From positions 226,541-290,540 of the forward strand of contig NZ_JQFW01000015.1 in the NCBI RefSeq assembly GCF_000753865.1: 64,000 nucleotides of DNA, given 5' to 3'. Each line of letters opens with the position of its first letter. The first letter of the stretch is position 1. Source of the stretch: Alteromonas sp. LOR (lineage in GTDB: Bacteria > Pseudomonadota > Gammaproteobacteria > Enterobacterales > Alteromonadaceae). The translations under genes and the position numbers were made by a program. The notes under the pieces are model-generated. The model did no database searches. It was not told the origin of the DNA and worked only from the letters and a program-made list of their open reading frames with translations. Shown here in pieces: positions 54,428 to 63,319 of this stretch.

Positions 54428-54802
54428 CTAGCCGAAGAAGTTGAAGCATATCTTGTTACCGTCAAAGTCTCTCACGTAAGCCGCATAAAACTTTCCAGGT
54501 ACTCGTTGTCCTGGCGCGCCATCGCATGTTGCCCCAAGAGACAGGGCTTTTTCATGCATTTTATCTACTTTCTGCTTATTGCCTGGTGCAATTGCAAACA
54601 TATTGCCGTTGCCCGGTGAAGGCTCTTTCTCATCCCACGGAATACACACGGCAATCATTGGCTCTTTCATCGATTTACCAATGTATTTAATTCGGTCCAT
54701 ATTCACCAACCGCTTAACGCCAAAATCTTCTAATAGTGACTCGTAGAATGAGGCTGATTTTTCTATATCGCTCACACCCAAGGTAACGTAATTAATCATC
54801 AA
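54428..54802 (-). CDS. VOC-family protein
   Basis: 124 aa. The start MINYVTLGVSDIEKSASFYE and the end FYAAYVRDFDGNKICFNFFG are typical of VOC proteins related to glyoxalase and fosfomycin-resistance folds. An internal stretch MFAIAPGNKQKVDKMHEKAL fits the second module. The reaction is unknown. It converges with the other VOC gene, but their sequences differ enough that a recent duplication is unlikely. Confidence 0.85.
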   Translation of the reverse strand: MMINYVTLGVSDIEKSASFYESLLEDFGVKRLVNMDRIKYIGKSMKEPMIAVCIPWDEKEPSPGNGNMFAIAPGNKQKVDKMHEKALSLGATCDGAPGQRVPGKFYAAYVRDFDGNKICFNFFG

Positions 54803-54925
54803 GCTTTCCCCAAAACGTAGGTTAGAAGTAGGTTAAAAGTAATTTGAAATGTACTGTGTGATAAAACCTACGGCGGGCGTTACGATAAAGCTCAGTGAGA
54901 AATAGCTCAGTGAGGAATATTTAAT

Positions 54926-54959
54926 AAAAAACCGCACTAGTATGCACTAGTGCGGTTTC
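54926..54959 (-). terminator. intrinsic terminator after the sulP gene
   Basis: On the minus strand AAACCGCACTAGT and ACTAGTGCGGTTTTTT form a perfect stem of about 12 bp with a short loop and T-run, 83 bp beyond the SulP stop. Confidence 0.88.
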
Positions 54960-55041
54960 GTGTTTTTCATGTCGCTCTTAAGTCTCTGTCTGCGCAAACA
55001 CCTTGCGCTAAGACACTAGACGACCATTTTAATAGGAAGCC

Positions 55042-56607
55042 TTAGGCAAGCTTATCGGTAGCAACGCGATAACGAGGGTCTTCGTTAACGTTAATTTCTA
55101 CAAACTTATCGGCTTTACGCAGCAAGCTGCGACACTCGTCGCTGATATGACGTATATGCAGCTTCTTGCCCTGCTCAAGGTATTTATCTGCAAGCGTATC
55201 TAGGGCATCGATACCCGACGAATCCCAAATACGAGACTCTCTAAAGTCGATAACCACATCTTCTGGATCGTTGGCAATATCAAACAAGTCTCTAAAATGA
55301 GTTACCGAGCCAAAGAACAGCGGCCCTTCTAACTCATATACCTTCCAGTTGTCATCGTCGATATGCGATTTCACGGCAATATGGCGTGCGTGCTTCCAGG
55401 CGAATACAAGGGCAGATACGATAACACCAACAACGACGGCAATGGCTAGGTCGGCAATAACAGTAACGCCAGTTACCAAGAAGAGTACAAACGCATCTTC
55501 TTTGTTAACACCACGCACAATGCGGAACGATGCCCATTCAAACGTAGCAATAACCACCACGAACATAACGCCAACCAGTGCGGCTAATGGAATCATTTCA
55601 ATAAGTGGTGCTGCAAAAAGGATGAAGCCAAGCAGTACAAGTGCAGCGCTTATTCCTGATAAACGACCACGGCCGCCAGAATTGATATTGATCATACTCT
55701 GACCAATCATGGCACAACCGCCCATACCGCCAAAGAAGCCGTTAACAGTGTTAGCAACGCCTTGCCCAACACACTCTTTATTGCCGCGACCACGGGTATC
55801 GGTCATTTCATCAATAAGCGATAGGGTAAGCAGCGATTCAATAAGACCAACCAAGCATAAAATAATAGATGTTGGCAGCACAATCATTACCGTTTCCCAG
55901 GTGAAAGGCACCATTGGAATAGCAAAGGTTGGCAACTCACCCGCCAAGGTGGCGCTGTCTTTTTGATCAGCCGGTAGTAAATCTCTTACAAAGTCGATAA
56001 CCGTGCGCGCTTCTAAATCTAATCCGTGTACTAAAGCGGTAACCGTTACAATTGCCACCAACGACGCAGGTACCGCCTTGGTAAGCTTTGGCAGTAAATA
56101 GATAATTGCCATGGTAAGGCCTACAAGACCTAGCATCCAGTACAGCATTGAACCCTGCATCCACTGCAGTTCGCCAAGTGAATTGACTATTTTAAACTGT
56201 CCTAGCTGCGCTAAGAATATAACGATAGCAAGCCCGTTAACAAAACCTAGCATAACCGGGTATGGCACCAAACGGATAAACTTACCGAGCTTAAACACGC
56301 CGCAGAGTATTTGCAGCAGTCCCGCTAAGATGACGGCTGCAAACAGGTATTGCACCCCATGTTGCGCCACAAGTGCCACCATCACAACGGCCATGGCCCC
56401 TGTTGCACCTGAAATCATGCCTGGGCGACCGCCAATGGCAGAAGTAATTAAGCCCATCATAAATGCAGCGTATAGACCAATCATAGGTTCTACACCTGCA
56501 ACAAATGCAAAGGCTACGGCTTCAGGAACTAGCGCTAAGGCGACAGTAATTCCCGAAAGCACGTCATTTTTTACGTTGCTATCTTTACTGGTTATTAAAT
56601 CGAACAT
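55042..56607 (-). CDS. SulP-family inorganic anion transporter
   Basis: 521 aa. The membrane domain (about residues 1-395, roughly 12-14 helices) starts [20 protein letters not shown] and contains [20 protein letters not shown], the SulP signature. A C-terminal STAS domain (about 410-500, [20 protein letters not shown]) carries the Asp-Ser-Ser region usual for regulation. Such proteins move sulfate, bicarbonate or chloride; marine members next to carbonic anhydrase carry bicarbonate, but no such neighbour is here. The substrate is not assigned. Confidence 0.92.
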   Translation of the reverse strand: MFDLITSKDSNVKNDVLSGITVALALVPEAVAFAFVAGVEPMIGLYAAFMMGLITSAIGGRPGMISGATGAMAVVMVALVAQHGVQYLFAAVILAGLLQILCGVFKLGKFIRLVPYPVMLGFVNGLAIVIFLAQLGQFKIVNSLGELQWMQGSMLYWMLGLVGLTMAIIYLLPKLTKAVPASLVAIVTVTALVHGLDLEARTVIDFVRDLLPADQKDSATLAGELPTFAIPMVPFTWETVMIVLPTSIILCLVGLIESLLTLSLIDEMTDTRGRGNKECVGQGVANTVNGFFGGMGGCAMIGQSMININSGGRGRLSGISAALVLLGFILFAAPLIEMIPLAALVGVMFVVVIATFEWASFRIVRGVNKEDAFVLFLVTGVTVIADLAIAVVVGVIVSALVFAWKHARHIAVKSHIDDDNWKVYELEGPLFFGSVTHFRDLFDIANDPEDVVIDFRESRIWDSSGIDALDTLADKYLEQGKKLHIRHISDECRSLLRKADKFVEINVNEDPRYRVATDKLA

Positions 56608-57061
56608 GTTTTCTCAGAATATAAAGCGTGTTAAACAAAAAGCCCCATTGGCTAAAAGGGCTTACTGGAGAATTGTTGGCGATTCTATCACCATTGCAGC
56701 TTAAAATCTTTTAATAGAATGTTAACCATGCAGGCGTGTTGACACGTATTGAAAGCTTATTTGCTAATCATAGAGCTAGACCAAAATTTGGACATGCTGA
56801 CGATATTATTTGTTAAGGCAGCCGAAAGATTCGACCAAACCACTAATATAAGAGCTGGCATAAAATCTGACAATCTGACATAAAAGCTGACACAGGCGCT
56901 ATGACATGGCATCGTATCGAGCAAAATTAGCTGCTTATCCTTAATTAATTTCTTATCGCTCAAATCCTTTGTAGTCTGTCGGCTAGTAAACTGCGCAAGA
57001 GAAATACACAGCAGCTTTTGTTCAATATCAACATCAACAAGAATATCAATTAGGAGTTATT
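56608..57061. other. 454-bp intergenic region upstream of sulP
   Basis: Between sulP (-) and a small membrane protein gene (+). It contains an intrinsic-terminator-like hairpin in the sulP leader (entered separately). No supported gene; a 68-aa frame at 56757-56963 has no family or ribosome-site support. Confidence 0.5.
56636..56663 (-). terminator. terminator-like hairpin in the sulP leader
   Basis: Read on the minus strand, AAGCCC TTTTAGCCAATG GGGCTTTTTG has a stem of about 6 bp and a T-run. It lies only about 30 bp upstream of the sulP ATG, so transcripts begun further upstream would cross it. It may be an attenuator, or the end of an upstream transcript. Confidence 0.5.
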
Positions 57062-57349
57062 GTGGTCCCGTACATCCTTACTATTTTATGTGTGCTCGTA
57101 GCAGGCGCAATCCATTGGGTTTCGCCAAAGGCGTATTGGAAAGCAACTTTTATGTCTACCGCCGTTATTCTACTTTTCTCAGTAGCAGCACTATTCATAT
57201 TTAAAGCGTCGGGAATGCTTGTAAGTGAAAAAACAGGCGCTAACGCCGACTTTTCCGGGCAGCTTCTAACAATCAACATACTAGTGGCTTTTTTCGGATT
57301 TCTGATTTCGTTGTTTGTTGGATGGTTTCTCCGCGTAGTGAGAAATTAA
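57062..57349 (+). CDS. small three-helix membrane protein
   Basis: 95 aa starting at GTG 57062 with AGGAG six bases upstream. Three hydrophobic segments (YILTILCVLVAGAIHWV, ATFMSTAVILLFSVAALFIF, LLTINILVAFFGFLISLFVGWF) suggest an inner-membrane protein. No family is recognised. It converges on the nucleotidyltransferase gene, and a short 13-bp A-rich repeat lies across both stops. Confidence 0.7.
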   Translation: MVPYILTILCVLVAGAIHWVSPKAYWKATFMSTAVILLFSVAALFIFKASGMLVSEKTGANADFSGQLLTINILVAFFGFLISLFVGWFLRVVRN

Positions 57350-57375
57350 GAAAAGAAATTAAGAAAAGAAATTAA
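57344..57375. repeat. 13-bp A-rich tandem repeat across two convergent stop codons
   Basis: AAATTAAGAAAAG is repeated twice plus a partial third unit. The first unit carries the stop of the small membrane protein gene, and the third holds the stop of the convergent nucleotidyltransferase-like gene. Confidence 0.6.
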
Positions 57376-58016
57376 GGCTTCACTGTAAGCGTTGGCCAAA
57401 TCTCACACCAGCGCTTCTTTTGAACCCGCTCATTAAATACGTCTGGCCGCGGGTATTTGGGGTTTATACTGATGGTGCCTGCAAAATTAGCCTGCAAACC
57501 ATAGGGCGCGAGTATATCAAACGGCCCTGCTGTTTCAAACGACGAGCTTAGGCGAGCCTTGGCACTGGCACTGGCAGATAAAGCTACACTGTCTACGGTT
57601 GATAACGCTATAGCCAAACAGGTTTCTTTCTCTATCCAATATGAAATAGCCTCTTCACAGTTTTTATAAGGCGCATGTCCGTGCAGTACATGCATACGCG
57701 CCTGATTTTTTACCTGCCACTTAACCTGCGGTAATACCTCATTTAACTGCATTTCATAAAAGGTGTCTTTGGCGCGCTGTGTGTCGTTTGCATCAAAATA
57801 GATAACGTCAACGTCTTTTAACGGCGTAGGTGTGCTCTTTTGGTGTAAAAAATCCCAAATAGCGTTACGAAGAAAGCCTGCACCTAGGTAACCTTGTGGC
57901 AACGCGAGTTGTTGAAGCGCATGTAAGCACGACATGCGCTGAGAGTCTGCCTGTATAATTTCGCAAACGCGCTGATCAAGTTTAAGGCGTTCGACATTGC
58001 GCAAAGGATCTTGCAT
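57372..58016 (-). CDS. nucleotidyltransferase-like protein (COG3575 type)
   Basis: 214 aa. GAGFLRNAIWDFLHQKSTPTP and LKDVDVIYFDANDTQ show the GxxxN...DxD pattern of a minimal nucleotidyltransferase fold, and FDILAPYGLQANF fits the family C-terminal region. No substrate is known for these widely spread proteins. It lies 5 bp after the PAP2 gene on the same strand. Confidence 0.83.
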   Translation of the reverse strand: MQDPLRNVERLKLDQRVCEIIQADSQRMSCLHALQQLALPQGYLGAGFLRNAIWDFLHQKSTPTPLKDVDVIYFDANDTQRAKDTFYEMQLNEVLPQVKWQVKNQARMHVLHGHAPYKNCEEAISYWIEKETCLAIALSTVDSVALSASASAKARLSSSFETAGPFDILAPYGLQANFAGTISINPKYPRPDVFNERVQKKRWCEIWPTLTVKP

Positions 58017-58021
58017 TGACC

Positions 58022-58729
58022 TTACTGGCGTTTTGATTGCTGTGGCTCACTATTGTGAATATGCAGCTTTTGCTTCCATTTAATAGTGTAAAGGCAAAGC
58101 GCCACAACACTGCCACCAGCAAACCAACCTCCAATCACGTCGCTTGGCCAATGAACCCCTAGCAACACTCGAGATAACCCTATGCAAAACACCAATAATG
58201 CCGCAGTTGAGTATATCCATGTGCTGACCGCCCTTTGGCCAGAGAAATGGCAAATAAGGTAAGCGAGGTAGAAGTACACCAAGGTAGACAGGGTTGCATG
58301 AGCAGACGGGAAACTGTGGGTATACACATCCACATCGTGCTGACTAACCGGTGGACGAGGTCTCGCGATCCCCGCTTTAAGGGCAAAGGCAACAAATAGC
58401 CCCAACGCTACTGCCAACACAAAAGTATACGCCTTATTGCGCTGGTTGTGCATGGCGAGGCCGACCGTAACGGTAATAGCCACAAAAAGCAGCACAATAT
58501 TACTGCCAAGCGCGGTAACATCTCTTAATGCATCTGATACCCATTTAGGCGTGGAATCATCGAGTTTGAGGGCTTGAAATAATGCTTCGTCCATCGGCTG
58601 CGCAACACCTAAATGCACAAATAGCATAACCAATACAAAGCAAGTGCCAAGAAGCAGAACCTGAACTGAAGGGGGTTTAAGCATATTAATATAGTGACCA
58701 ACTTCACTGTTTTGTTTCATGACTAACAT
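58022..58729 (-). CDS. PAP2-family membrane phosphatase
   Basis: 235 aa with about six membrane segments. The three phosphatase motifs are present: KAGIARPRP, FPSAHA (PSxH) and SRVLLGVHWPSDVIGG. It dephosphorylates a lipid phosphate (for example phosphatidic acid or undecaprenyl diphosphate) at the outer face of the inner membrane. It is followed immediately by the nucleotidyltransferase-like gene, so they are probably co-transcribed. Confidence 0.93.
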   Translation of the reverse strand: MLVMKQNSEVGHYINMLKPPSVQVLLLGTCFVLVMLFVHLGVAQPMDEALFQALKLDDSTPKWVSDALRDVTALGSNIVLLFVAITVTVGLAMHNQRNKAYTFVLAVALGLFVAFALKAGIARPRPPVSQHDVDVYTHSFPSAHATLSTLVYFYLAYLICHFSGQRAVSTWIYSTAALLVFCIGLSRVLLGVHWPSDVIGGWFAGGSVVALCLYTIKWKQKLHIHNSEPQQSKRQ

Positions 58730-58785
58730 CCATTTGTTGCATTTTATTTCACTAGCTGTGTTTTATATCACAAGGAAGTGTCGAC

Positions 58786-59118
58786 CTAGTCGTGCTTACT
58801 TCCGCCAAGGCACTTAGGTGATGACAAAGGCTCCCCTCCCCTTTTTACCCACTCTTCAGGGGTATAAGTGTGAAGCGCCAGCGCGTGAACAGGCCCCTCT
58901 AAGGCCGGTGCTGCCAATGCGTTTATTTGTCTATGTCTGCCAATTAAACGCTGACCTTCAAAGGCTTCACTCACTACCGTTACTTTGAAATGACTTTGCG
59001 CTCCGTCGGGCACATTATGCATAAAGCTTTCGTCCACGACCTCTAAATAGATTGGCGCAATAGCATCTGTGATGGCTGTTTCTAGGAAATCTTTTACTTG
59101 CATATCGTCTACCTGCAT
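58786..59118 (-). CDS. BolA-family protein
   Basis: The start at 59118 has a GAGGT ribosome site and gives 110 aa, near the usual 105. SHFKVTVVSEAFEGQRLIGRHRQINALAAPALEGPVHALALHTYTPEEW is trimmed here to its key parts: SHFKV, FEGQRLIGRHRQIN and HALALHTYTPEEW, the BolA/KH-like core with the conserved His. BolA partners monothiol glutaredoxins in iron handling. A further ATG lies 15 bp downstream because of a small duplication. It is 8 bp or more after alkB. Confidence 0.88.
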   Translation of the reverse strand: MQVDDMQVKDFLETAITDAIAPIYLEVVDESFMHNVPDGAQSHFKVTVVSEAFEGQRLIGRHRQINALAAPALEGPVHALALHTYTPEEWVKRGGEPLSSPKCLGGSKHD

Positions 59119-59171
59119 ATCTTTTACCTCAATCTCTTTTATTCGCGTGACTGGCGAACCCATTGAAATTT

Positions 59172-59801
59172 TTAAGGTGAATTCGCGACTATTAATCGTC
59201 TGAAAGTGAGGTTTATTCTACCACCTATCGGTTTAACCGTCTTCGAAATGCCGTGTAAATAATGGCTTTGTGTAGCGCCAGCCATAACCAGTAGACTGCC
59301 GTGTTCTAGCAAGTGCGTATAGCGCGCCTTCGTCTCTTTATGCTTAAACACAAAAGGACGCGCCTCTCCCAACGTTACAGAACCAATAACGGGGTTTGGC
59401 CCAAGCTCGGGTTCATCATCAGCGTGCAGGCTCATGCTGTCTTGACCGTGTCGGTACCAATTGGCAAGGACACTATTAAAGCGGCTGCCGCATGCTGCGC
59501 CACAACAATCCCGTATTTCAGCTAAGGTTGATGTCCACGAGTTAGGCACCATGGTCAGCCCTGAATAGGTATAGGTGCACGTTGGGTCGCCATGCCAGCT
59601 CTGTAACCGTGGAATGGGAATAGATTTACCAAACATGCGCAATGAGTCTTGTCTCCACGGCAGTTCGCTTTGCAGGCTGTCGAAATACGTATCGGCGGTA
59701 GATTGATTGAAAAAGCGAGGATAATACACAACATCCCCCTCAGGCAGCGGCAGGCGCTGAGGCTTTGGCTTATCAGGTTGATTAAAAAGTGAATATTGCA
59801 T
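59172..59801 (-). CDS. AlkB-like 2-oxoglutarate/iron dioxygenase
   Basis: 209 aa. The facial triad reads HADDE (HxD) and SHYLHG (distal His), with RINLTFR providing the 2-oxoglutarate-binding Arg. LPWRQDSLRMFGKSIPIPR is the substrate-lid region. It resembles the ALKBH2/3-type group that repairs N1-methyladenine and N3-methylcytosine in nucleic acid. It is first in a short operon with the BolA gene. Confidence 0.92.
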   Translation of the reverse strand: MQYSLFNQPDKPKPQRLPLPEGDVVYYPRFFNQSTADTYFDSLQSELPWRQDSLRMFGKSIPIPRLQSWHGDPTCTYTYSGLTMVPNSWTSTLAEIRDCCGAACGSRFNSVLANWYRHGQDSMSLHADDEPELGPNPVIGSVTLGEARPFVFKHKETKARYTHLLEHGSLLVMAGATQSHYLHGISKTVKPIGGRINLTFRRLIVANSP

Positions 59802-59996
59802 GTCTTCGCCTAAGTCGCTCTTTTATCCAGTTCGATTGAATATGATTTTTCTCTACCGCCAAGGTTATTTACGGGCATTGTACCAATCTGATCATGCTCT
59901 TTTTGCTCGCGAAATGTTACCCTACGCCCATTGCTAACTCCAAAGCACGCCAAGGCATGACACACGTCATCGCTGTTGCCGTCAGAATTTTCGCTA

Positions 59997-61208
59997 ATGA
60001 ATACAGAATTTATCTTTGCAGACCGAAACTTGTCTCTAATTCGCTATCCTGAAAAGCATCAACATGTGAGCTTACAGGCATGGGACAGCGCCGATGAGTT
60101 GCTCATCGACCATGTAGAATCACTGCTCAACGACAATGTGGTCTCTACAGATACTGCCCAGTCTCAGCTTATGATTTTTAATGATGACTTTGGTGCATTG
60201 GGGTGCTGGTTTGAGCATTTGAATCCACTTTGGGTATCAGACTCTTACATATCTCGACGCTCTTTGCTGGAAAACTTAGGGCGTAATGCAATAAGCGCAG
60301 AGGCGTCGGTAACAGAAACGGCTCCCGTCAATACTATGACCAGCGTTGACAGCTTAACGTTTTCTCCGCAATCAGCCCCGGCTATTGTGGTACTTAAGGT
60401 ACCAAGAGCACTTGCGCTTTTAGAGCAGCAGCTTATTGATTTGAAGCGTTATATATCTGCTGACACACAAGTGATTGCCGGCGGTAAAGCAAAAGCCATT
60501 ACCAAATCGGTACTGGCATTGTTTGAAAAGTACATTGGCCCCACCACCACCTCTCTGGCAAAGAAAAAGTCGCGACTGGTATTTTCTCGTCCCGACCTTA
60601 CCCTTCCATCATATCCGTCGCCCTACCCAACTCGATGGGAATGCAAGGGAACCACAGGCGCGAAAATGACGTTAGACAACGAAGCTAATGTGTTTTCACG
60701 TCAGTCCTTAGATATCGGTGCGCGTATTATGATGAAACACATGACGGTGAGCAGCAATGATACGGTTGTCGATGTGGGGTGTGGTAACGGCGTTTTAGGT
60801 ATTAACGCGCTAACACTTGCCCCAGACTGCAAGGTCATTTTTACCGATGAGTCTTACATGGCATTGGAAAGCGCACGTTTAAACGTGTTGACTAACCACC
60901 CAGATAAAATAGACCAATGCACCTTTATTGCTACCAACTGCTTGGAAGGCCTTCTTAACGAGCCGAACACGCCTGCGGTCACTAAGGTGTTGTGTAATCC
61001 TCCTTTTCATCAACAAAATGTGATCACCGACCACATTGCATGGCAAATGTTTACCGACTCTCGCGATTTATTAGTACGAGGCGGACATCTTGTTGTGGTA
61101 GGGAATCGTCACTTGGATTACCACATAAAATTGAAAAAACTGTTTGGTGGTGTTGATATACTGTCAAACGATAAAAAGTTCGTTATTTTTAGCGTCGCTA
61201 AACAGTAA
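59997..61208 (+). CDS. rlmG: 23S rRNA (guanine-1835-N2)-methyltransferase RlmG
   Basis: ATG 59997 gives 403 aa. The N-terminal half is a degenerate methyltransferase domain (LIRYPEKHQHVSLQAWDSADELL). The C-terminal half holds the SAM motif VVDVGCGNGVLGI and catalytic NPPF in VLCNPPFHQ. This duplicated layout marks RlmG/RsmC-type enzymes, and the N-terminal sequence fits RlmG, which methylates G1835 of 23S rRNA. It is followed 20 bp later by a cyclophilin gene. Confidence 0.93.
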   Translation: MNTEFIFADRNLSLIRYPEKHQHVSLQAWDSADELLIDHVESLLNDNVVSTDTAQSQLMIFNDDFGALGCWFEHLNPLWVSDSYISRRSLLENLGRNAISAEASVTETAPVNTMTSVDSLTFSPQSAPAIVVLKVPRALALLEQQLIDLKRYISADTQVIAGGKAKAITKSVLALFEKYIGPTTTSLAKKKSRLVFSRPDLTLPSYPSPYPTRWECKGTTGAKMTLDNEANVFSRQSLDIGARIMMKHMTVSSNDTVVDVGCGNGVLGINALTLAPDCKVIFTDESYMALESARLNVLTNHPDKIDQCTFIATNCLEGLLNEPNTPAVTKVLCNPPFHQQNVITDHIAWQMFTDSRDLLVRGGHLVVVGNRHLDYHIKLKKLFGGVDILSNDKKFVIFSVAKQ

Positions 61209-61228
61209 GATTATTTAAAGGATTTACT

Positions 61229-61849
61229 ATGCTAAAGAAGATAAACAACATTCTTTCTAGCCTATTAATGGTGTGTGTTTTTTTGAGTGTAAGCCCCCTT
61301 GCGGCTGCGAAAAAAGACGATGGCTCTCAAATACAGCCTGACAACTATTACCCTCGCGTAAAAATGGAAACCACCATGGGTGATATTGTGGTGGAGTTAG
61401 ATAGAAGACGCGCTCCTATTACCGCGAATAACTTTTTGCGTTATGTAGATAAACAGGCTTACAACGACACTATTTTTCACCGCATTGTACCGGGGTTTGT
61501 AGTGCAAGGTGGCGGATACACTTCTGATTTCAACGGTAAGTCGAACTTTCCCGATATTTTTAACGAATCGGGCAATGGGCTCACTAACGACTTACATACC
61601 ATTGCACTGGCACGTCAAAACGGTCCTCATACCGCTAACCGTCAGTTCTTTTTTAACGTCAATGACAATGAAAGCCTGAACCCTGGACGAGACTGGGGCT
61701 ATGCGGTATTTGGCTTAATCGTAGAAGGGTCAGATGCCGTTGATGCAATGTCTGAAGTGGAAACCGAGTATTCAATTCGCTTAAACGCGAACAACGTTCC
61801 CATTGAGCCCATCGTAATCAAAAAAGTGACCGTGCTTCCGCCGCTATAG
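61229..61849 (+). CDS. periplasmic cyclophilin-type peptidyl-prolyl isomerase
   Basis: 206 aa with a signal peptide (LLMVCVFLSVSPLAAAKK). The cyclophilin core is clear: ETTMGDIVVELDRRRAPITA, YNDTIFHRIVPGFVVQGGGY (catalytic Arg in FHRIV), and NRQFFFNVNDNESLN. It catalyses proline isomerisation in exported proteins and is related to PpiA. Strong AAAGGA ribosome site; possibly co-transcribed with rlmG. Confidence 0.95.
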   Translation: MLKKINNILSSLLMVCVFLSVSPLAAAKKDDGSQIQPDNYYPRVKMETTMGDIVVELDRRRAPITANNFLRYVDKQAYNDTIFHRIVPGFVVQGGGYTSDFNGKSNFPDIFNESGNGLTNDLHTIALARQNGPHTANRQFFFNVNDNESLNPGRDWGYAVFGLIVEGSDAVDAMSEVETEYSIRLNANNVPIEPIVIKKVTVLPPL

Positions 61850-62001
61850 TCACACTTTTGCATTAAATGCCCTGCATCAAACGCTGCTTTAACCGTGTCT
61901 ATAATCGGTTTGCGGTAGCCTATAAAAAACATATGCCACCGCCTTGATGATTCAACTTTCAAAGGCTAGTGGCGTATGAAGCGTTCATTATCAACGTCCG
62001 G

Positions 62002-62139
62002 TCAAATTCCCGTAAAGACGGTATTCATTAGATACATGCCAATTGATAGACACACCAAGCCTAACGTGACCATGGGTATCATCATTGTCGCAACCACTTT
62101 TGCCGTTTCTTTACTCGTATCGTTTTTCTGCTTAGTCAT
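62002..62139 (-). CDS. 45-aa single-pass membrane protein
   Basis: The frame reads MTKQKNDTSKETAKVVATMM and then a hydrophobic helix (PMVTLGLVCLSIGMYLM) before a short tail ending FTGI. GAGGG lies 7 bp before the ATG. A Lys-rich cytoplasmic start and one membrane helix suggest a small regulatory or accessory membrane peptide. It is convergent with the cyclophilin gene. No family is recognised. Confidence 0.6.
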   Translation of the reverse strand: MTKQKNDTSKETAKVVATMMIPMVTLGLVCLSIGMYLMNTVFTGI

Positions 62140-62324
62140 GTCTTAGCCCTCAAGAATTAAGCCTTAATTATACGTGATCACCACCTGTAGCCTTAAGCGC
62201 TAAACCGCTGATTTTGAGACAATAATTTTTAACTTTTGTTTATGAAATGTTAAAGGTAATCAGCTTGTTTTTCTGACAAGCGCTCATTACTGCCATTAAG
62301 CCTACAGGAAAGTTTCTATTTTAT
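62140..62324. other. region before repeat copy B
   Basis: About 185 bp of A/T-rich DNA carrying the promoter of the 45-aa protein gene; nothing else is recognisable. Together with repeat copy B (62325-62591) it makes a 472-bp stretch without a protein gene. Confidence 0.45.
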
Positions 62325-62591
62325 TAGGGCGTGTTGATCTTTGCTGTACATTTTTGCAGCGGTCTGTGAGCTATTTAGACAAGGCGAATGGTTGAAGGTC
62401 TAGTGGGCTAAATCGAAACCATTTAACGTAGAATAAATAGCTCACAGGTGCTGCCCGAAGGGGGCTAAATGGAAGCATTTTACTCTTTGTCACAGCCCTT
62501 TGACTTAGCCCACTAGGCCTACAGGACTTTTTCGCGATTAAAATGCTTCCATTTAGCCCAAAACTCGTACAACAAAGATCAACACGCCCTA
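62325..62591 (+). mobile_element. 267-bp TIR element, full copy B (MITE-like)
   Basis: Same length and layout as copy A at 50831. The ends pair at 24 of 26 positions; two differences from copy A occur on both arms as matched changes (GAGCTTT/AAAGCTC becomes GATCTTT/AAAGATC, and TGTGCA becomes TGTACA with its partner). Stem 2 is a perfect 21-bp pairing (62462-62482 with 62539-62559). The loop-loop complementarity CTAGTGGGCTAA (62400-62411) / TTAGCCCACTAG (62505-62516) is perfect. It ends 20 bp before the rhomboid start codon. Confidence 0.88.
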
Positions 62592-62611
62592 ATTGCCCAT
62601 AAATCTGACAG

Positions 62612-63319
62612 ATGAAAACGACGTCACTCAAAAACAGCATATTAATCACCGCATTCGCCGTGGGGTTTATTTGGTGCTTTAAAGCTTTTGAACTCAACTT
62701 CAACGTCGACCTAAGTTGGCTCGGAGTTTATCCTTTAGCGCTGCACGGTTTGGTTGGAATTATAACAGCGCCCCTCATACACGGCTCATTAGAGCACATT
62801 TTCAACAATACATTGCCCATGTTAGTTCTTGGCTCATTTCTTATCTACGGTTACCCCAAAACACGGTGGCGTGTGTTAATAGCAGTGTGGTTACTATCTG
62901 GTATTGGTGTATGGTTGTTTGGACGCGAAAGCTATCATATTGGCGCTAGCGGTTTAACTCATGGTGTATTTTTTTATTTATTCGTGGTGAGTATATTCCG
63001 TAGAGATAAACGTTCAGTCGTGCTTATGATGGTTGCTTTTTTCATGTACGGTGGAATGACGATGAGCATATTTCCCCGCCAAGAAGGGATTTCGTTCGAA
63101 TACCATTTATTCGGTGCTTTGGCTGGTGTTCTTTGTGCCTGTTTATGGCATTCGCTAGATCCAAAACCGACAGTTAAGGCATATTCTTGGGAAGTAGAAC
63201 CTAAATCGGAAGACCCTATTATCGGTGATCAGTGGCGTCTTGATGGACAAACTGAAGAAAATGAGGGGAATATAAAAACTGTGCCGAATGAAAAGGAAAA
63301 CATCAATGACCAACGTTAA
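62612..63319 (+). CDS. rhomboid-family intramembrane serine protease
   Basis: 235 aa with about six membrane segments. The catalytic Ser is in IGASGLTHG (GxSG) and the His is in EYHLFGALAG; HGSLEHIFNNTLPM is the L1/TM2 motif with the His-Asn pair. It cleaves membrane proteins within the bilayer. The C-terminal tail is charged and cytosolic. The ribosome site is weak, and the repeat copy B ends 20 bp upstream, so its leader is largely formed by that element. It overlaps the next gene by 14 bp. Confidence 0.9.
   Translation: MKTTSLKNSILITAFAVGFIWCFKAFELNFNVDLSWLGVYPLALHGLVGIITAPLIHGSLEHIFNNTLPMLVLGSFLIYGYPKTRWRVLIAVWLLSGIGVWLFGRESYHIGASGLTHGVFFYLFVVSIFRRDKRSVVLMMVAFFMYGGMTMSIFPRQEGISFEYHLFGALAGVLCACLWHSLDPKPTVKAYSWEVEPKSEDPIIGDQWRLDGQTEENEGNIKTVPNEKENINDQR

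Noticed and set aside
56651..56688. Leader-peptide-like 10-codon ORF before the sulP hairpin.
   Set aside because: No ribosome site and no informative codon run; too weak to call an attenuation leader peptide.
56730..56746. GGCGTGTTGACACG, similar to the repeat-family end.
   Set aside because: Only about 10 bp match, and there is no partner end nearby; probably coincidence.
62371..62703. 110-aa minus-strand ORF across repeat copy B.
   Set aside because: It lies mostly in the repeat and in antisense to the rhomboid gene; no family features are seen.
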